From contig OZ345363.1 in the NCBI GenBank assembly GCA_977006965.1, forward strand, positions 1,302,001 to 1,366,000: a DNA stretch of 64,000 bases. Direction: 5' to 3'. This stretch comes from Phymatolithon calcareum (Eukaryota; Rhodophyta; Florideophyceae; Hapalidiales). Positions 53,460 to 63,757 of this stretch are shown piece by piece; position 1 is the stretch's first letter, and each line of letters starts with the position of its first letter. A program made the translations under genes and the position numbers. The notes beneath the pieces are model-generated. The model was not told where the DNA came from, did no database searches, and saw nothing but the letters and a program-made list of their open reading frames with translations.

Positions 53460-56400
53460 TATTCGCGTGCTTTTTGGTATGGACGAAAATGGAAGGGGCT
53501 CGAAAGAAACATATTTGTTTAGCTTTTCAATCTTCTTCTCATAGGCAGCTTTCCATTGTACTGCATCGGGGTATTGCCGCGCGTGTGGAAGAATGTTGGG
53601 AGGAGAAGTACTGGTTAACAAGAATTTTCTTTTTGGTAAAATTATCTCTTGTCATCGGCCTGGACGGGGTAGAGGTACCGCGATTCGTAGTGCTCAGTAT
53701 ATAAACGACTCTTTTAGGCGGTGATATTGAGCTCTACAAGTGGACAGCGCCATGTAATGCGATCGTGGGTTGGGAGTACTGTGCTTCGTGGTTTTCGACT
53801 GGTCCGAGGAGATTTTTCGAAATTTTGTTGCGCAGAGTGGCTTCTGATGAATCATGGGTATTTTTCCAGATATTTTAGCGGTTTTGGCGCTGGAGTGCCT
53901 TTTCTTTTGTGTTGCTACACGGTTAGTGGGCGAGATTGTCATTTTTAGATTGGCAAGGTTATGCCGGGATACTGTGGCGAACAGTAAGGTTGGTGTGGTC
54001 AACATCAGACGCGTTGGTTCACGTTCCTGGTGATAGACTGCAAAGTTAGGAATGCGGCACCGCATGGTTAGTTGCGTCGTAATATTGTGTACCAAGTAGT
54101 ATGACATGTCTATCATTCCGAGGTACTGGCAAGGATAGTATTTGGTATCAAGCTTGAGATTCTTAGTATATGCAACCTGGGAAACGTATCCACTCGTCCC
54201 CAAAGGGAGGAGGTGTGATAAATCCGGCTTGTTTTTGCACTGGACGGTGTACGGAACTTTTATTGTGGTCGTGTGCAGGGTTTTGTTGTGTTTTTCGACG
54301 ACGTCGAGAATCGCTTCTACCGAAAGTTCTTGCCGAAGTGCAGAGGCATGGAGGAATGCACGTGTGCGCTCAAATAGTTTGCGGTTTAGACGCTTAGCCG
54401 AGGAATTCTCTTACGGTGTACACCGGTAAGGCAATGTGGTACAGAACCGAATTTCGGCATTGCCATAGAAGACGACTAATGCTTTTATAGTTATATTCTT
54501 TCGTGTTGAACGTGAGGAATATTTGAATCCGTCGATTGTGGAGTGCTATTATTTCGTTTAAGGTAGCCAGCACACGGGTGGTCTGTTCCGCCCGGCTTTT
54601 GATGAGATTGAGGATGCAATACTTCGACGTACGGCCGACGAATGTGAGAAAGTTCTGGAATCCACCCATGGCTGTTAGTGATACTGATCTGCAGGTGTCG
54701 GACGCCATGTATGTTGGTTGGATCAGGTATGGGTGGTTGGATGATGTTCGATGGTTCCTTGTTTTATTCCGATGGCCAAGTCCGTCGGGTGTAGTTTATA
54801 TAGACCCGCCGGTGAAGTCTACAACTCTACAGTATCAGGAACACTGTCTACGTCAGCAGCAGACACGCAATCGAAGCAGAGCTCTTAATTCACATGTCCG
54901 TTAAGGAAGCAGAGCCACGGATCGGAGGCAGGAAGCAGAGCTACGGAACGGAGGCAAACCGCCGTGTCACACTGATGCAGACGCTTGCATGGCGTTTTGA
55001 TGCACTAACCGAAATAGAGTTTCCGCATAACACTTTCCCAATGCACTTATCGTGTGTAAGGCGTAGAAACCAAGAATAGCTAGCTAGTGTCAGCCCTAGT
55101 GGCTGCACCGATGTAATTCAATGTAAACAAACAATCATATCTTGATAACACATGAATCCTCAATCACGGGCATTACTTACACATGTTCAAACAATATTCT
55201 ACTAATCTATCATAAGTGCTATATGCCAATGTATGTGTACACGTGTAAACGTGTAAATATCAATAGTATTGCAATGGTTCCTGCATAAGACACTGTGCCC
55301 TTAGTGTGCACTATATGCGTCTTCTGAGGGCTATAAATAGCCCAATTTCGCCACGAGTCCTTAAAAGCTTGTTCACGGCGCATTTTTTGAAGGTCCCGAA
55401 AATCGCTAATGGAGAACAGACTTTTTGAAATTTTGGTCGAAGGTACCACTTTCAACAATATATGTACCTGATTCGAGGCAAGGTTGCTGTCGCGATGAGT
55501 GGGCAGCTTTGCGATGTTTGCCTACAAAGCGCGCGCTGCAATTAAACAGAACAGAAAGGTGTGGTATGGATTGTGACATTCCGTGTACCAGGTTTCCAGA
55601 GGCCATTCTGCGCAAAGTTGCGGGGTGTGCGTGTGCCATGGATTCACGCCAACAAATAGTTTGTGATCTGCTGGACTGTTCGGTGGCATAAAATGGGAAG
55701 GTACGCAATGGGAAAGAGCGGGGACAGTTACCGATTTGGCTCGCTGCTGAGGTTGTGACATGTGTATATCGACGTATGTAGGGACTCTGATGGATGGCTG
55801 AACGGATGTTGATTGTTCAGTTGTTGTGCGTGCGCCTGGCTTTTGATATTTAGTTAGTATTTCGGTGACAAGTCTGTTCTGCAGGCACGATGATAGGGGG
55901 TTTCGAGAACGGCCGAAGGCGGTAGATGTGTTGCATGTTGAAGTGATTGAATGGGTTTTTAGTTGGAGTGAATAAAAACCATCTTTCACCTGGGCAACGG
56001 CCTTTATCCGGTCAGCGGTTGGCACCGTGGATGCAGTGAGTACCTAGGCTGCGTACTTCTCCAGCAGGACGTCATTTGAAGAACAGATCTGGCTGATGGG
56101 CAGCAGATTCTTTTGGAATAGCGGTGTCCGCACTATCTGCGAGATGTGCAGTTGTGATTTCTTGTTTCGAAGACAGTGTGGGCCTATGTATTGTATGGCG
56201 AGAGAGTTCCAGTCCCTGATAATGATAATCATTGGAATAGAAGGTTTTTTTGAAAGGAGTGGCTTGGAAATACGGGATGGATATCAGCGTGATTCAACGT
56301 ACCAATGAAAACTAGGCTCTCGGGGATAGAGCAAAATTTTGGTTTACCATTTGGTTGGGTCAGTCGGTTCTATGTGGGATTCTTGGTATTGGCCAATCGG

Positions 56401-56993
56401 GTTAGCACTGTTCGTGTTTTGGGCTGCCGGTGGGTAAGGGTATCAACGATTGCTTGCTATTCAATCGGTAGCCCTAGCTGGTTTAAGTGTTGTTCCTGGT
56501 CAGGAAATGCAGACGGAGGATGTGCGTGGTCGTAGTTGCCAAGCTTACCATAGTCGTGAAAATTATACTATCTGCGCTTCCGGCATGATTTATGATCAAA
56601 GCTTGTGGACGTGGGCTGTGGCCGTGGAGTTTCCGGCATTCCGAGGCATCATAAAATTACACCAAGTAGCTCTGGCTGGGTAGTGGGACTGTCGAGATAA
56701 ATTCCGTGGCATATACTGAGGGGGTTGGAATGACTGTTGACGGGGAAGGAAATTGGTGGCGGCGCTGTTGGTATCTCGGCCAATGGTTGGGGGTCTGCAA
56801 GTCGTGCCTTCCGCTACGGGAGATAGAATGCAGTTTATACTGTGGGACTTGGAAGACAGAAGGGGTGAGTGCTCTGGTGCTCTTTTCATAAGGCGGCAGT
56901 TCTTGAGCCAGAGTTGAGTTCTGGAAAAATCATGCACCTTAGTAGGAAGGTTAGAAATCATCTGCTCTCCAATTTTGGTGTACCTGAGGTTAT
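53460..56993 (-). mobile_element. Copia-3 relic, gag to RT linker
   Basis: An older Copia whose frames are heavily broken. Gag C-part: MISNLPTKVHDFSRTQLWLK (56961), a damaged knuckle YGKLGNYDHAHPP (about 56520). Protease to integrase: LHISQIVRTPLFQKNLLPIS, QICSSNDVLLEKYAA and ADRIKAVAQVKDGFYSLQL (56230-55900). Integrase: NFLTFVGRTSKYCILNLIKS (54708-54394) and GTSGYVSQVAYTKNLKLDTK (54203). Linker: AVQWKAAYEKKIEKLNKYVS to IPKSTRI at 53465. The integrase segment has TFNTKEY where TDNGKEY is usual. Interrupted by Copia-2 at its low end and by Copia-1 at its high end; no LTR of its own is seen. Confidence 0.7.
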
Positions 56994-57386
56994 TGTTGTA
57001 TGGATGTTGATTGTTGAGATGGTTGAGATAGTTGGGTTAGGTGTGAGATGTTCCTTCATTTATTGAGTTGGGACATCAGATCCGGATCTTACGTAGGCCT
57101 CAGATTGAGGTATGATAGGACTTCTGATGCTGATTGCACTACAAACTCTGATTGACTCAATCAACTACAAGATTGAATTCTCGAGTGTGATTGATTCAAT
57201 TAACAAAATGATTGAATTGCTGACAATGACAAGAATAATCAGGAAAATAATTTACCTGCAATATTAACAGTAAAGATGAAAAATAAATGGATTGATTCTA
57301 CCATTACATATGACAAACGGTTAGTGATTGATGACTTATGATAATGTGTACTGCGACAAGAGCGCGGACCAGTCGCAATTCCAACA
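56994..57386 (-). mobile_element. Copia-1 3' LTR
   Basis: On the element strand it begins TGTTGGAATTGCGACTGG and ends CATACAACA. It aligns with 63359-63757 over its length. Flank 56989-56993 is GTTAT. The purine tract GAGCGGGAG sits directly upstream on the element strand (57387-57395). Confidence 0.85.
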
Positions 57387-57407
57387 CTCCCGCTCGATCC
57401 AAGAAGC

Positions 57408-58584
57408 TTATGAACGTGCAGGATGCAATCCCATCTTTTTCACGAACTCTGATACCTTGATTCGACTTAGTGGTTTCGTAAGTACATCAGCGACCAAAAA
57501 ATCCGTCCGACAGTACTTGAATTTCACTTTCTCGGTTGCCACAGCTTCGCAAGCATAATGATATGAAATATAAAAACGTTTGTTTCGTTCGGTAATTGCC
57601 TCGTTTCGAGTGGAAGATATAGCTCCTTGGTTTTTCGAGATGATGAGCATGCGAGATAGCGTCTTGAAACCAAGTATGTCGGAAACCAATCGCGATAGCC
57701 AGACTGCTTCTTTCGCGGCGGCACTTGCAGCTATGTATTCAGCCTCACATGACAATGTCGCGACAATGGTTTGCTTCTTAGATGGCCAGCTAATTGCTCC
57801 CCCTGCAAGCTTGAAGACGTATCCACTTGTCGCCTTTCGAGTTTCTTGGCAACCTGCCCAGTCGGAGTCGCTATACCCCACTGGAGTCAAACTTCTGTCT
57901 TTACCAAACAGAATCCCATGATCTCGATTTCCGGCTATGAACAGCCATCCTATGGATTTGCAGTGCATTTTCACAAAACTAAGAGAGCTTTCCGACAGCG
58001 TCCGAGATATCAGGATGACTTCCAACCATTAGATACATGATTCTTCCAATTGCAGGCCGATACGGAAGCTCAGATGAAACAGAATCCGTGATGTCGAGTT
58101 CATGAACGGTGCTGTTTTTCTTGTAAGGCTCCATCGGCGTTGGTCCCGGTTTTGCATTGTCCAAGTTAAACCGCTTCAAAACTGTTTCTGTATATGCCTT
58201 CTGCGACAGGTTTAATGCTCGGAGATTGCGATCCCAAGGGATCTCCAGTCCAAGGAAATACGCTTGCGTTTCCAAGATACTTCATCTCGAATCGCCGGTT
58301 AAGCTCCCCCTTCATGCAAGCAATGGCAGCAGTTTCGTGCCAGGAATGAGCAAGTCATCAAAGTACAATGCAATTATCATAGTGCTCTAGGATGTGTACC
58401 GAACACACAGGCACAGATCATTCGGGCTGCTTGTAAATCCAAGCCCATTGACTAAGAACGCATCAATCTTTGCATTCTATTGACGAGGAGCTTGTTTTAT
58501 CCCGTAGAGTGCCTTCAACGTCTTACGGAAAAGGTCCGAACGCTTGGGATCTCGAAATCCTGCGGGAACCTCAATGTAGATATC
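57408..58584 (-). pseudogene. Copia-1 RT C-terminal half and RNase H
   Basis: Minus strand: EVPAGFRDPKRSDLFRKTLK and ALYGIKQAPRQ followed by a stop where Trp is usual, TMIIALYFDDLLIPGTKLL with the catalytic box as YFDD instead of YVDD, TQAYFLGLEIPWDRNLRALN (58275 frame), and RNase H with VGYSDSDWAGCQETRKATSG and SKKQTIVATLSCEAEYIAAS (58025-57408). The last frame ends just inside the 3' LTR at KKMGLHPARS. Confidence 0.85.
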
Positions 58585-58815
58585 TGTTAGAATGTAGACA
58601 ACTGGGCCAAAGGGATTGGCCCCCTGATCAGGAAGGACATGTGTGAAGGGATAATTAGGGCCTTATGAAGGATATCATAACAGGAGCTGGAAACGGAGTA
58701 AGGTGCGAATGAACGATTTTATAATGTAGACAACTGGGCCAAAGGGATTGGCCCCCCTGATCAGGAAGGACATGTGTGAAGGGATAATTAGGGCCTTATG
58801 AAGGATATCATAACA
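58585..58815. mobile_element. 231-bp LTR-like mini-element (TRIM-like) in Copia-1 RT
   Basis: Two direct repeats, 58585-58682 and 58717-58815, are nearly identical (one-base length difference in a C run and two changes in the first six bases). They enclose 34 bases. The outer ends are TGTTAG and ATAACA, that is TGTTA/TAACA. The flanks are ATATC on both sides (58580-58584 and 58816-58820). Removing the element and one ATATC restores the Copia RT frame as ALDEDIYIEVPA. Structure and 5-base duplication fit a terminal-repeat retrotransposon in miniature, but the size is far below the usual. Each repeat contains GGGCCAAAGGGATTGGCCCC, a small stem. The coding strand of the element cannot be decided. 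Confidence 0.8.
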
Positions 58816-59645
58816 ATATCTTCATCCAAGGCTCCATGCAGGAATACAGTGATGACACCCATTTGGACAAGTTCGATGTCATGAACTGCCTCCGTGGAGA
58901 GGAGAACCGGTATTGATGTGAACTTCACGACCGCGGCATATGTTTCGCCGTAATCCACTCTGTGCACCTGTCGGAACCCTTTCGCGACAATTCGAGCTTT
59001 CGGGTCACTGATTTGCAAGGGAGAACGTTCATGCCGGATTCGCCTGGTACTAATGACCACGTCTTGCTTCGCACGAGAGACGAGTGTTCTTTCTCAATCG
59101 CAGGGGACCAATAGTCAACGTTGTCTTTCGATGTGGCACTTCTGAAAGTCTGCGGAACTTCTTGAGAGGACAAAGCAGTTTCAGTTTCAAAGTTTGCGGA
59201 TTCGAGAGCCAATATAGCTGTATGCGGACCAGCATTCTAGAAATCATTTGGTGGCTTTGACACACGGGTAGAACGAAGAAGTATGGGTTTTGCGACCAAT
59301 TCCGGAATTTCATCAGCATTAGAAGTTGAGGAAGATTCTTCTATAGAGCCATCACCGTTTTCTGTTTGTTCGTCCACCGTACTTTCCACTGCAATGTCCT
59401 CGACATTCCCGGAAACCTCACGGATGTCGGCATAGTTGGGTTTTTGCTCGACCTTGATGATCGTCGGAAGAATTTCGGTAGCTCCCTCATTTTGAAATGC
59501 ATTGTGAAAGCTTTGGTGAAACTCTGCATTTGAAAAATTGATTTATATATCTGTTTTAGGATTCCCAGTTTCGCATGTCGATTCGTCAAATGCAACATCC
59601 CGAGACACAATCAGCATGCATACAGTTGGATCCCATAAATTGTAC
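58816..59645 (-). pseudogene. Copia-1 integrase end, linker and RT N-terminus
   Basis: YNLWDPTVCMLIVSRDVAFD ends the integrase region next to the solo LTR. The linker is acidic and Ser/Thr-rich (SIEESSSTSNADEIPELVAK), then YWSPAIEKEHSSLVRSKTWS and LVP give the WxxAIxxExxSL pattern, and KARIVAKGFRQVHRVDYGET and FLHGALDEDI begin the RT. A shift lies near 59040. Confidence 0.75.
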
Positions 59646-60094
59646 TGTGGCGTCCAACGCCTCTGTCATACTCTCCATATCCTATAAAAGTAGCTCCCTT
59701 CAAATTATCATTACAGCTTGCATTTACAGCAAAAGCCCTTACAAATAGAATTACAGTCATTACAGTACCGTAGGTTTCAATGCATAGTTACACCATGAAG
59801 GAGTACCAAGGGCAAACGCTAGAACCGCTGCTTACAGCTTACAGATGCTTTACACTTTTTACAGATTGCAGGTGCTTGCACTGTACGCATTACAGTGGCG
59901 TCGCCTGCGTCGGGCTAAGGAAGCCGCGAAGCGGCTTCTAGATTCTTCCATTGATCCATTTCTCATACTGTCAAGTCATTTCTTGATCTAATTCTTTTTC
60001 TATAAATGTCGCCGCTTCGCGGCGCCCTCGGCTTTTTGCCAAGGAACAGCCCGACCACAGCCAGTGTGCCAACTTGTGTGTTTCAAACCCCACA
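59646..60094 (+). mobile_element. solo LTR (family TGTGG...CCACA) in Copia-1 integrase
   Basis: Starts TGTGGCGTCCAACGCC, ends TTTCAAACCCCACA. The flanks are TGTAC and TGTGT, a 5-base duplication with two changes. Without it the integrase frame continues from SFASKG to NLWDPTVCM with one residue (Tyr or His) at the joint. It is the longest copy (449 bases). The hairpin GCCGCTTCGCGGCGCC and AAGCCGCGAAGCGGCTT are inside it. Confidence 0.88.
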
Positions 60095-61185
60095 TGTGTC
60101 CCTTAGATGCAAACGAGTATCCGATCATGATCGTTTCTCGAGTTCGAGAGTCGAGTTTCTTAACCTTCTTTTTCGGAATCACGTACTAACAATTGGCGCC
60201 AGAAACACTTAAGTGTTCCAAGTTAGGTGCCGGTCCCATCCATATGTGATGGGGGGTCGTGTTCGAAGGAAGTCCTTGCAAAGTAACTCGATTTCGGACA
60301 TACACAGCAGTTGACAGTGCTTCAGCGCAGACCTTCATCTCGATGCCTTTGTGATGAAGCATCGAACGCACCAAGTTGAGTAAAGTGCGGTTCAAACTTT
60401 CAGCCGCCCCATTTTGTTGAGGAGTGTAGGCAACCGTGTGTTGATTGTGAATGCCGTGATTGGAAAGATATGACTTGAAACTATTTGGCAGGTATTCTCC
60501 TCCGTTATCCGTTCGAGTAGCTTTGCGTTTTGGTGCCGGTGAGAATTGCTCCACGTTGAGGTGTTTGAGCTTTCTTCCGGTATGCGTCTCAGCGTATTTG
60601 TGAAGTTTCTGAAAGCAATCAAACCTCTCGGACTTCTTTCGAATGGTGAAAATTGTGGTCCATTTGGAGTGATCATCGATAAATGCGATGAAATACTGAG
60701 AGCCTCCTAGAGATGGAATGTCAATTGGACCGAGAACGTAGGAATGCACAAGATCGAGAACCGCTAGTCTTCGGAATAGGGGCACGATGCGTTTTCCCAG
60801 CAATACAACCCTTGCATGCATTGTCCGACGAAGACGCTGGATCGATACTCAAGCCTTCCACAACCCCCTGGCATGCCATACCGGAGATGCCAGTAGGACT
60901 GATATGAGCAAGACGCTCGTGCCATAGTTGTTGGCTGACGAGAGATGATTCCTTGAACATGGGTTTGTTGTCCGGACTATCTAGAATGTATAGATCTTTG
61001 CGGAGAGTACCTTGGGCGATAATCTCATCATGTGCTTTGACATAACATCTCTTGCTCTTGAATAAGATCCCGTATCCATACACGTCCAGTTTAGACACCG
61101 ACAGGAGCGAATAACCAAAGTCCGGATTATAAAGAACGTTTCGGAGCCTGCACTGAGACCGGTTTCCGTTGATGTTGAGTGTCAC
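60095..61185 (-). pseudogene. Copia-1 integrase
   Basis: The frame 61185-60721 carries LRNVLYNPDFGYSLLSVSKL and the zinc-binding part LWHERLAHISPTGISGM with CKGCIAGKTHRAPIP. The next frame (60821-60186) carries the catalytic core: Asp in LDLVHSYVLGPI, Asp in TDNGGEY and Glu in PQQNGAAESLNRTLL, so D, D and E are kept. KKKVKKLDSRTRETIMIGYS (60182-60095) reaches the solo LTR. Confidence 0.88.
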
Positions 61186-61624
61186 GATAGCATAGCCTCT
61201 TCCAGCTATGGTTGCAGTCGCTCTAGTTCACATTTCAACATGCGACTTCATTTAGGTGTATGAGACAATGATTTAACGATCGAACGTCATGTGGGATGTG
61301 CTTCCAGAGTCTATAAATCCATGACGTGGACTTTTCCGGAATGTTTGAGTTTCGAACTTTGCCATTAAGCAAAAATAGTCAGAATCGGACATGACAGGAA
61401 TCGATTCTGTTTCACCAGCGACTAAGTCAGTCGGTTTGTCTTTCTTTTCGACCTGGAGGTTTGTATCCGGGTGGTGCAAGGTGTGGAAATTTAATCTAAC
61501 ACATTAGAGAAGGATGTCCAGCTCGATTGCAACTGTGACAATGGTCATAGGCGCATGAACCATTTTGAGATGAACTTAACAGAGCTGTAGACACAGACTT
61601 CTCCGACGACGCATCAAGGTGCAT
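61186..61624 (-). pseudogene. Copia-1 zinc knuckle and protease
   Basis: The knuckle reads HCHSCNRAGHPSLMC, which fits C-x2-C-x4-H-x4-C, and is followed by a stop (about 61504). The frame 61479-61273 has SDYFCLMAKFETQTFRKSPR and GFIDSGSTSHMTFDR with the protease active site DSGS. Confidence 0.8.
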
Positions 61625-62069
61625 GGTGGGACTTAAAACGCACAAGTGCGCATACTGCCTGTGGTTGGGTAGTTCCCTGGCAAACGCCGAGGGCGCCGCG
61701 AAGCGGCGACCTCTATAAAAAAAAGAATTGGATCAAGGGATGACTTTGCAGTATGAGAAATGGATAAATGGAAGAATCAGGAAGCCGCTTCGGGGTTTCT
61801 CTAGCCCGCCGCAGGCGTCGCTACTTTAATACGTACAGTGTAAGCATCTGTAAGATTTAAGCAGCACGGTTTAAGCAGCTCCAAGCAGCGGTTCTCAGGG
61901 TTTGCCCTTGGTGATCCTTCATGGTGTAAGTACGCATCGAAACCTCCCGTACTGTAATGACTGTAATGCTGTTTGTAAAGGACTGCTGTAAATGCAAGCT
62001 GTAATGACAATATGAAGGGAGCTAGTCTTATAGGAAATGGAGGATATGATAGTGGCGTAGGACGCCACA
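61625..62069 (-). mobile_element. solo LTR (family TGTGG...CCACA), inverted, in Copia-1 gag
   Basis: It is the complement of the LTRs at 39459 and 59646: it ends GGCGTAGGACGCCACA at 62069 and its low end reads GGTGGGACTTAAAACGCACA. The flanks TGCAT and CGCAT differ by one base. It separates gag from the zinc knuckle. A (TA)n run beside it (62077-62084) has probably changed length, because the two gag frames are off by one dinucleotide. Confidence 0.82.
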
Positions 62070-62686
62070 CGCATAGTTATATATATTGCTCTTCTTGTAG
62101 AACTTGGCTGTTCACAACCTCGAGAGAGAATTTTTCGTCTTTGATCCCAAGTGCGACTAAGTCACTGATGAAACTGTCATAACGATCCCGAAGACCATTC
62201 AGAAGAGCCATTGCCATTTCCTTGTCGTCGATGTCAACACCCATTAATTTTAGTGTGGATGCGAGCTGACGAATTCGGTTGGTTTATGGCAGTATCTTTT
62301 CGCCCTCGAGTATTGGGAGGAGCGGCCAGTTTGTTTTGAAGCATATGCCGTTTAAATAGGTTGAGAATCGCCTGCCACTTCGCGTTCGCCGTTTCGATAC
62401 CTCGGACATGTTCGAGAGGGGCATCGGAAAGGGATAGACCAATAATCGGTTTAGCTCTATTGTCATGTCGACGCCAGACTTTGAATTCGTGTGTGTCCCT
62501 TGCCGAAGGGCTTACTTCGATGTACTCATAGAGCTCACGGAATGATAGTACTAGCTGAATTTTCTGTTTCCAAGCGTGGAAATTGGTCTCGGTGAGTTGT
62601 TCGACCTTCAGCGTTCCTTGCGAGTTGTCTATATTTTGGACTGGTGGTTCTTGAAATCTTGTCGAAAATTTGTTCGGGGAGTACAT
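62070..62686 (-). pseudogene. Copia-1 gag
   Basis: ATG at 62686. The frame to 62234 reads TLKVEQLTETNFHAWKQKIQ, LVLSFRELYEYIEVSP and NAKWQAILNLFKRHMLQNKL, the UBN2-type gag domain of Copia elements. After a shift at about 62290 it continues RQLASTLKLMGVDIDDKEMA and MALLNGLRDRYDSFISDL to the solo LTR. Confidence 0.85.
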
Positions 62687-63343
62687 TTCGAGTTAACAGA
62701 AGTCAACTATCAAGGCAATCTATCCCGTACAGGGAATTCGCGTCGAGTCAGTGTGACCCGGAGCTTGATCTGGGAATGGCTCTAGGCCGTATACCTCTTA
62801 AAGATAGGGCTTTCTCTAGGCCGTTTATGTCCTACGGTGTTTTGGTACACCTGAACGTGCAGCCGAAAACACGCACTGCAAGACTTATACGTCAATTCCA
62901 ATATCCTAAAATCAAACGTTGTTTTGCACACCTCACCGAGCAAGTACTTCGTGAGGCTAAAATTGCGACCTTTTCCTTGAAGATGAGTATACGGGGGCTA
63001 CTGACCACGCGCTGTGCGTGGCAGACTGTCTTTCAAACCGGTAAACCGTACTCCAGCAAGTCTTTCAGATTCCCTTCCAATCACAGAACAGAATTCTGCA
63101 GAGCCGAGATGTGTCCAGGTGGATACTCGGAAGACTACTTGATTTCTGAAGCGCATCTCCCTTTCACCACGTAGCAGAGCACGGATTTTGTCAGATTGTT
63201 TCGTAGATTATACTCTGCACATAGTCGCCTTAGGGTGGCCGATGGATAGCGCAGATACCACAGGATTTTATACCTTTTGATGATTTGCCGAGGAGGAAGG
63301 AATACCCCTCGGTATGGTGATAGTCCTGGTTGACTACGCGTTA
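62687..63343 (-). other. Copia-1 leader between primer site and gag
   Basis: About 660 bases with no frame on the element strand. A 176-codon frame on the plus strand (62644-63174) crosses the gag start and has no support. Confidence 0.5.
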
Positions 63344-63358
63344 TCTGGGACCATAACC
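63344..63358 (-). promoter_or_regulatory. Copia-1 primer-binding site, half-tRNA type
   Basis: Directly after the 5' LTR the element strand reads GGTTATGGTCCCAGA. Eukaryotic initiator tRNA-Met has CUGGGCCCAUAACC in its anticodon arm, whose complement is GGTTATGGGCCCAG, one base different. Drosophila copia uses this internal tRNA site with a cleaved half tRNA as primer, and yeast Ty5 uses a related one. Confidence 0.75.
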
Positions 63359-63757
63359 TGTTCGATGGAAGTTTGGATGTTCATGGTTCAGATGGTTGAG
63401 GTTGTTGAGATCTTTGGCTTGGTTGTGAGATGTTCCTTGGTGTATTGAGTTGGGGCATCAGATTCGGGTCTTATATAGGCCTCAGTTTGAGGTATGATAG
63501 GACTTCTGATGCTGATTGCACTACTAACTGTGATTGAATCAATCAACTACAAGATTGAATTCTCGAGTGTGATTAATTCAATGAACAAAATGATTGAATT
63601 ACTGACAATGATAAGAACAATCAAGTAACTGCAACAATGTCAGTAAAGATGAACAACATGGATTGATTCTATCATAACATATGACAAACGGTTAGAGATT
63701 GATGACTTATGATAATGTGTACTCTGACAAGAGCTCCAACTAGTCACGTTTCCAATA
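63359..63757 (-). mobile_element. Copia-1 5' LTR
   Basis: Aligns with 56994-57386 (CTTCTGATGCTGATTGCACT, ACAAGATTGAATTCTCGAGT and others). On the element strand it ends CATCGAACA next to the primer site; its first bases are TATTGG, where the 3' LTR has TGTTGG. Several dozen differences between the two LTRs mean the insertion is not recent. Confidence 0.87.

Larger units (their letters stand above)
56994..63757 (-). mobile_element. Copia-1, full-length LTR retrotransposon
   Basis: A 6.76-kb element with ~395-base LTRs at both ends, a target-site duplication GTTAT/GTTAC (56989-56993 and 63758-63762), a primer-binding site (63344-63358), a ~660-base leader, gag, protease, integrase, RT and RNase H in Copia order. 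The coding part is broken by point stops and by three insertions: solo LTRs at 59646-60094 and 61625-62069 and a mini-element at 58585-58815. The host of the insertion appears to be Copia-3 (gag). Confidence 0.92.

Noticed and set aside
53694-54203. Free-standing 169-codon gene
   Set aside because: It aligns with the integrase C-terminal region of the Copia-3 relic and continues other Copia pieces in order.
58585-58815. Simple tandem duplication as the origin of the 98-base repeats
   Set aside because: The perfect ATATC flanks, TGTTA/TAACA ends and repair of the RT frame favour insertion of a mobile element.
62644-63174. 176-codon plus-strand frame
   Set aside because: It crosses the Copia-1 gag start and leader in antisense, has no motif and begins inside the element.
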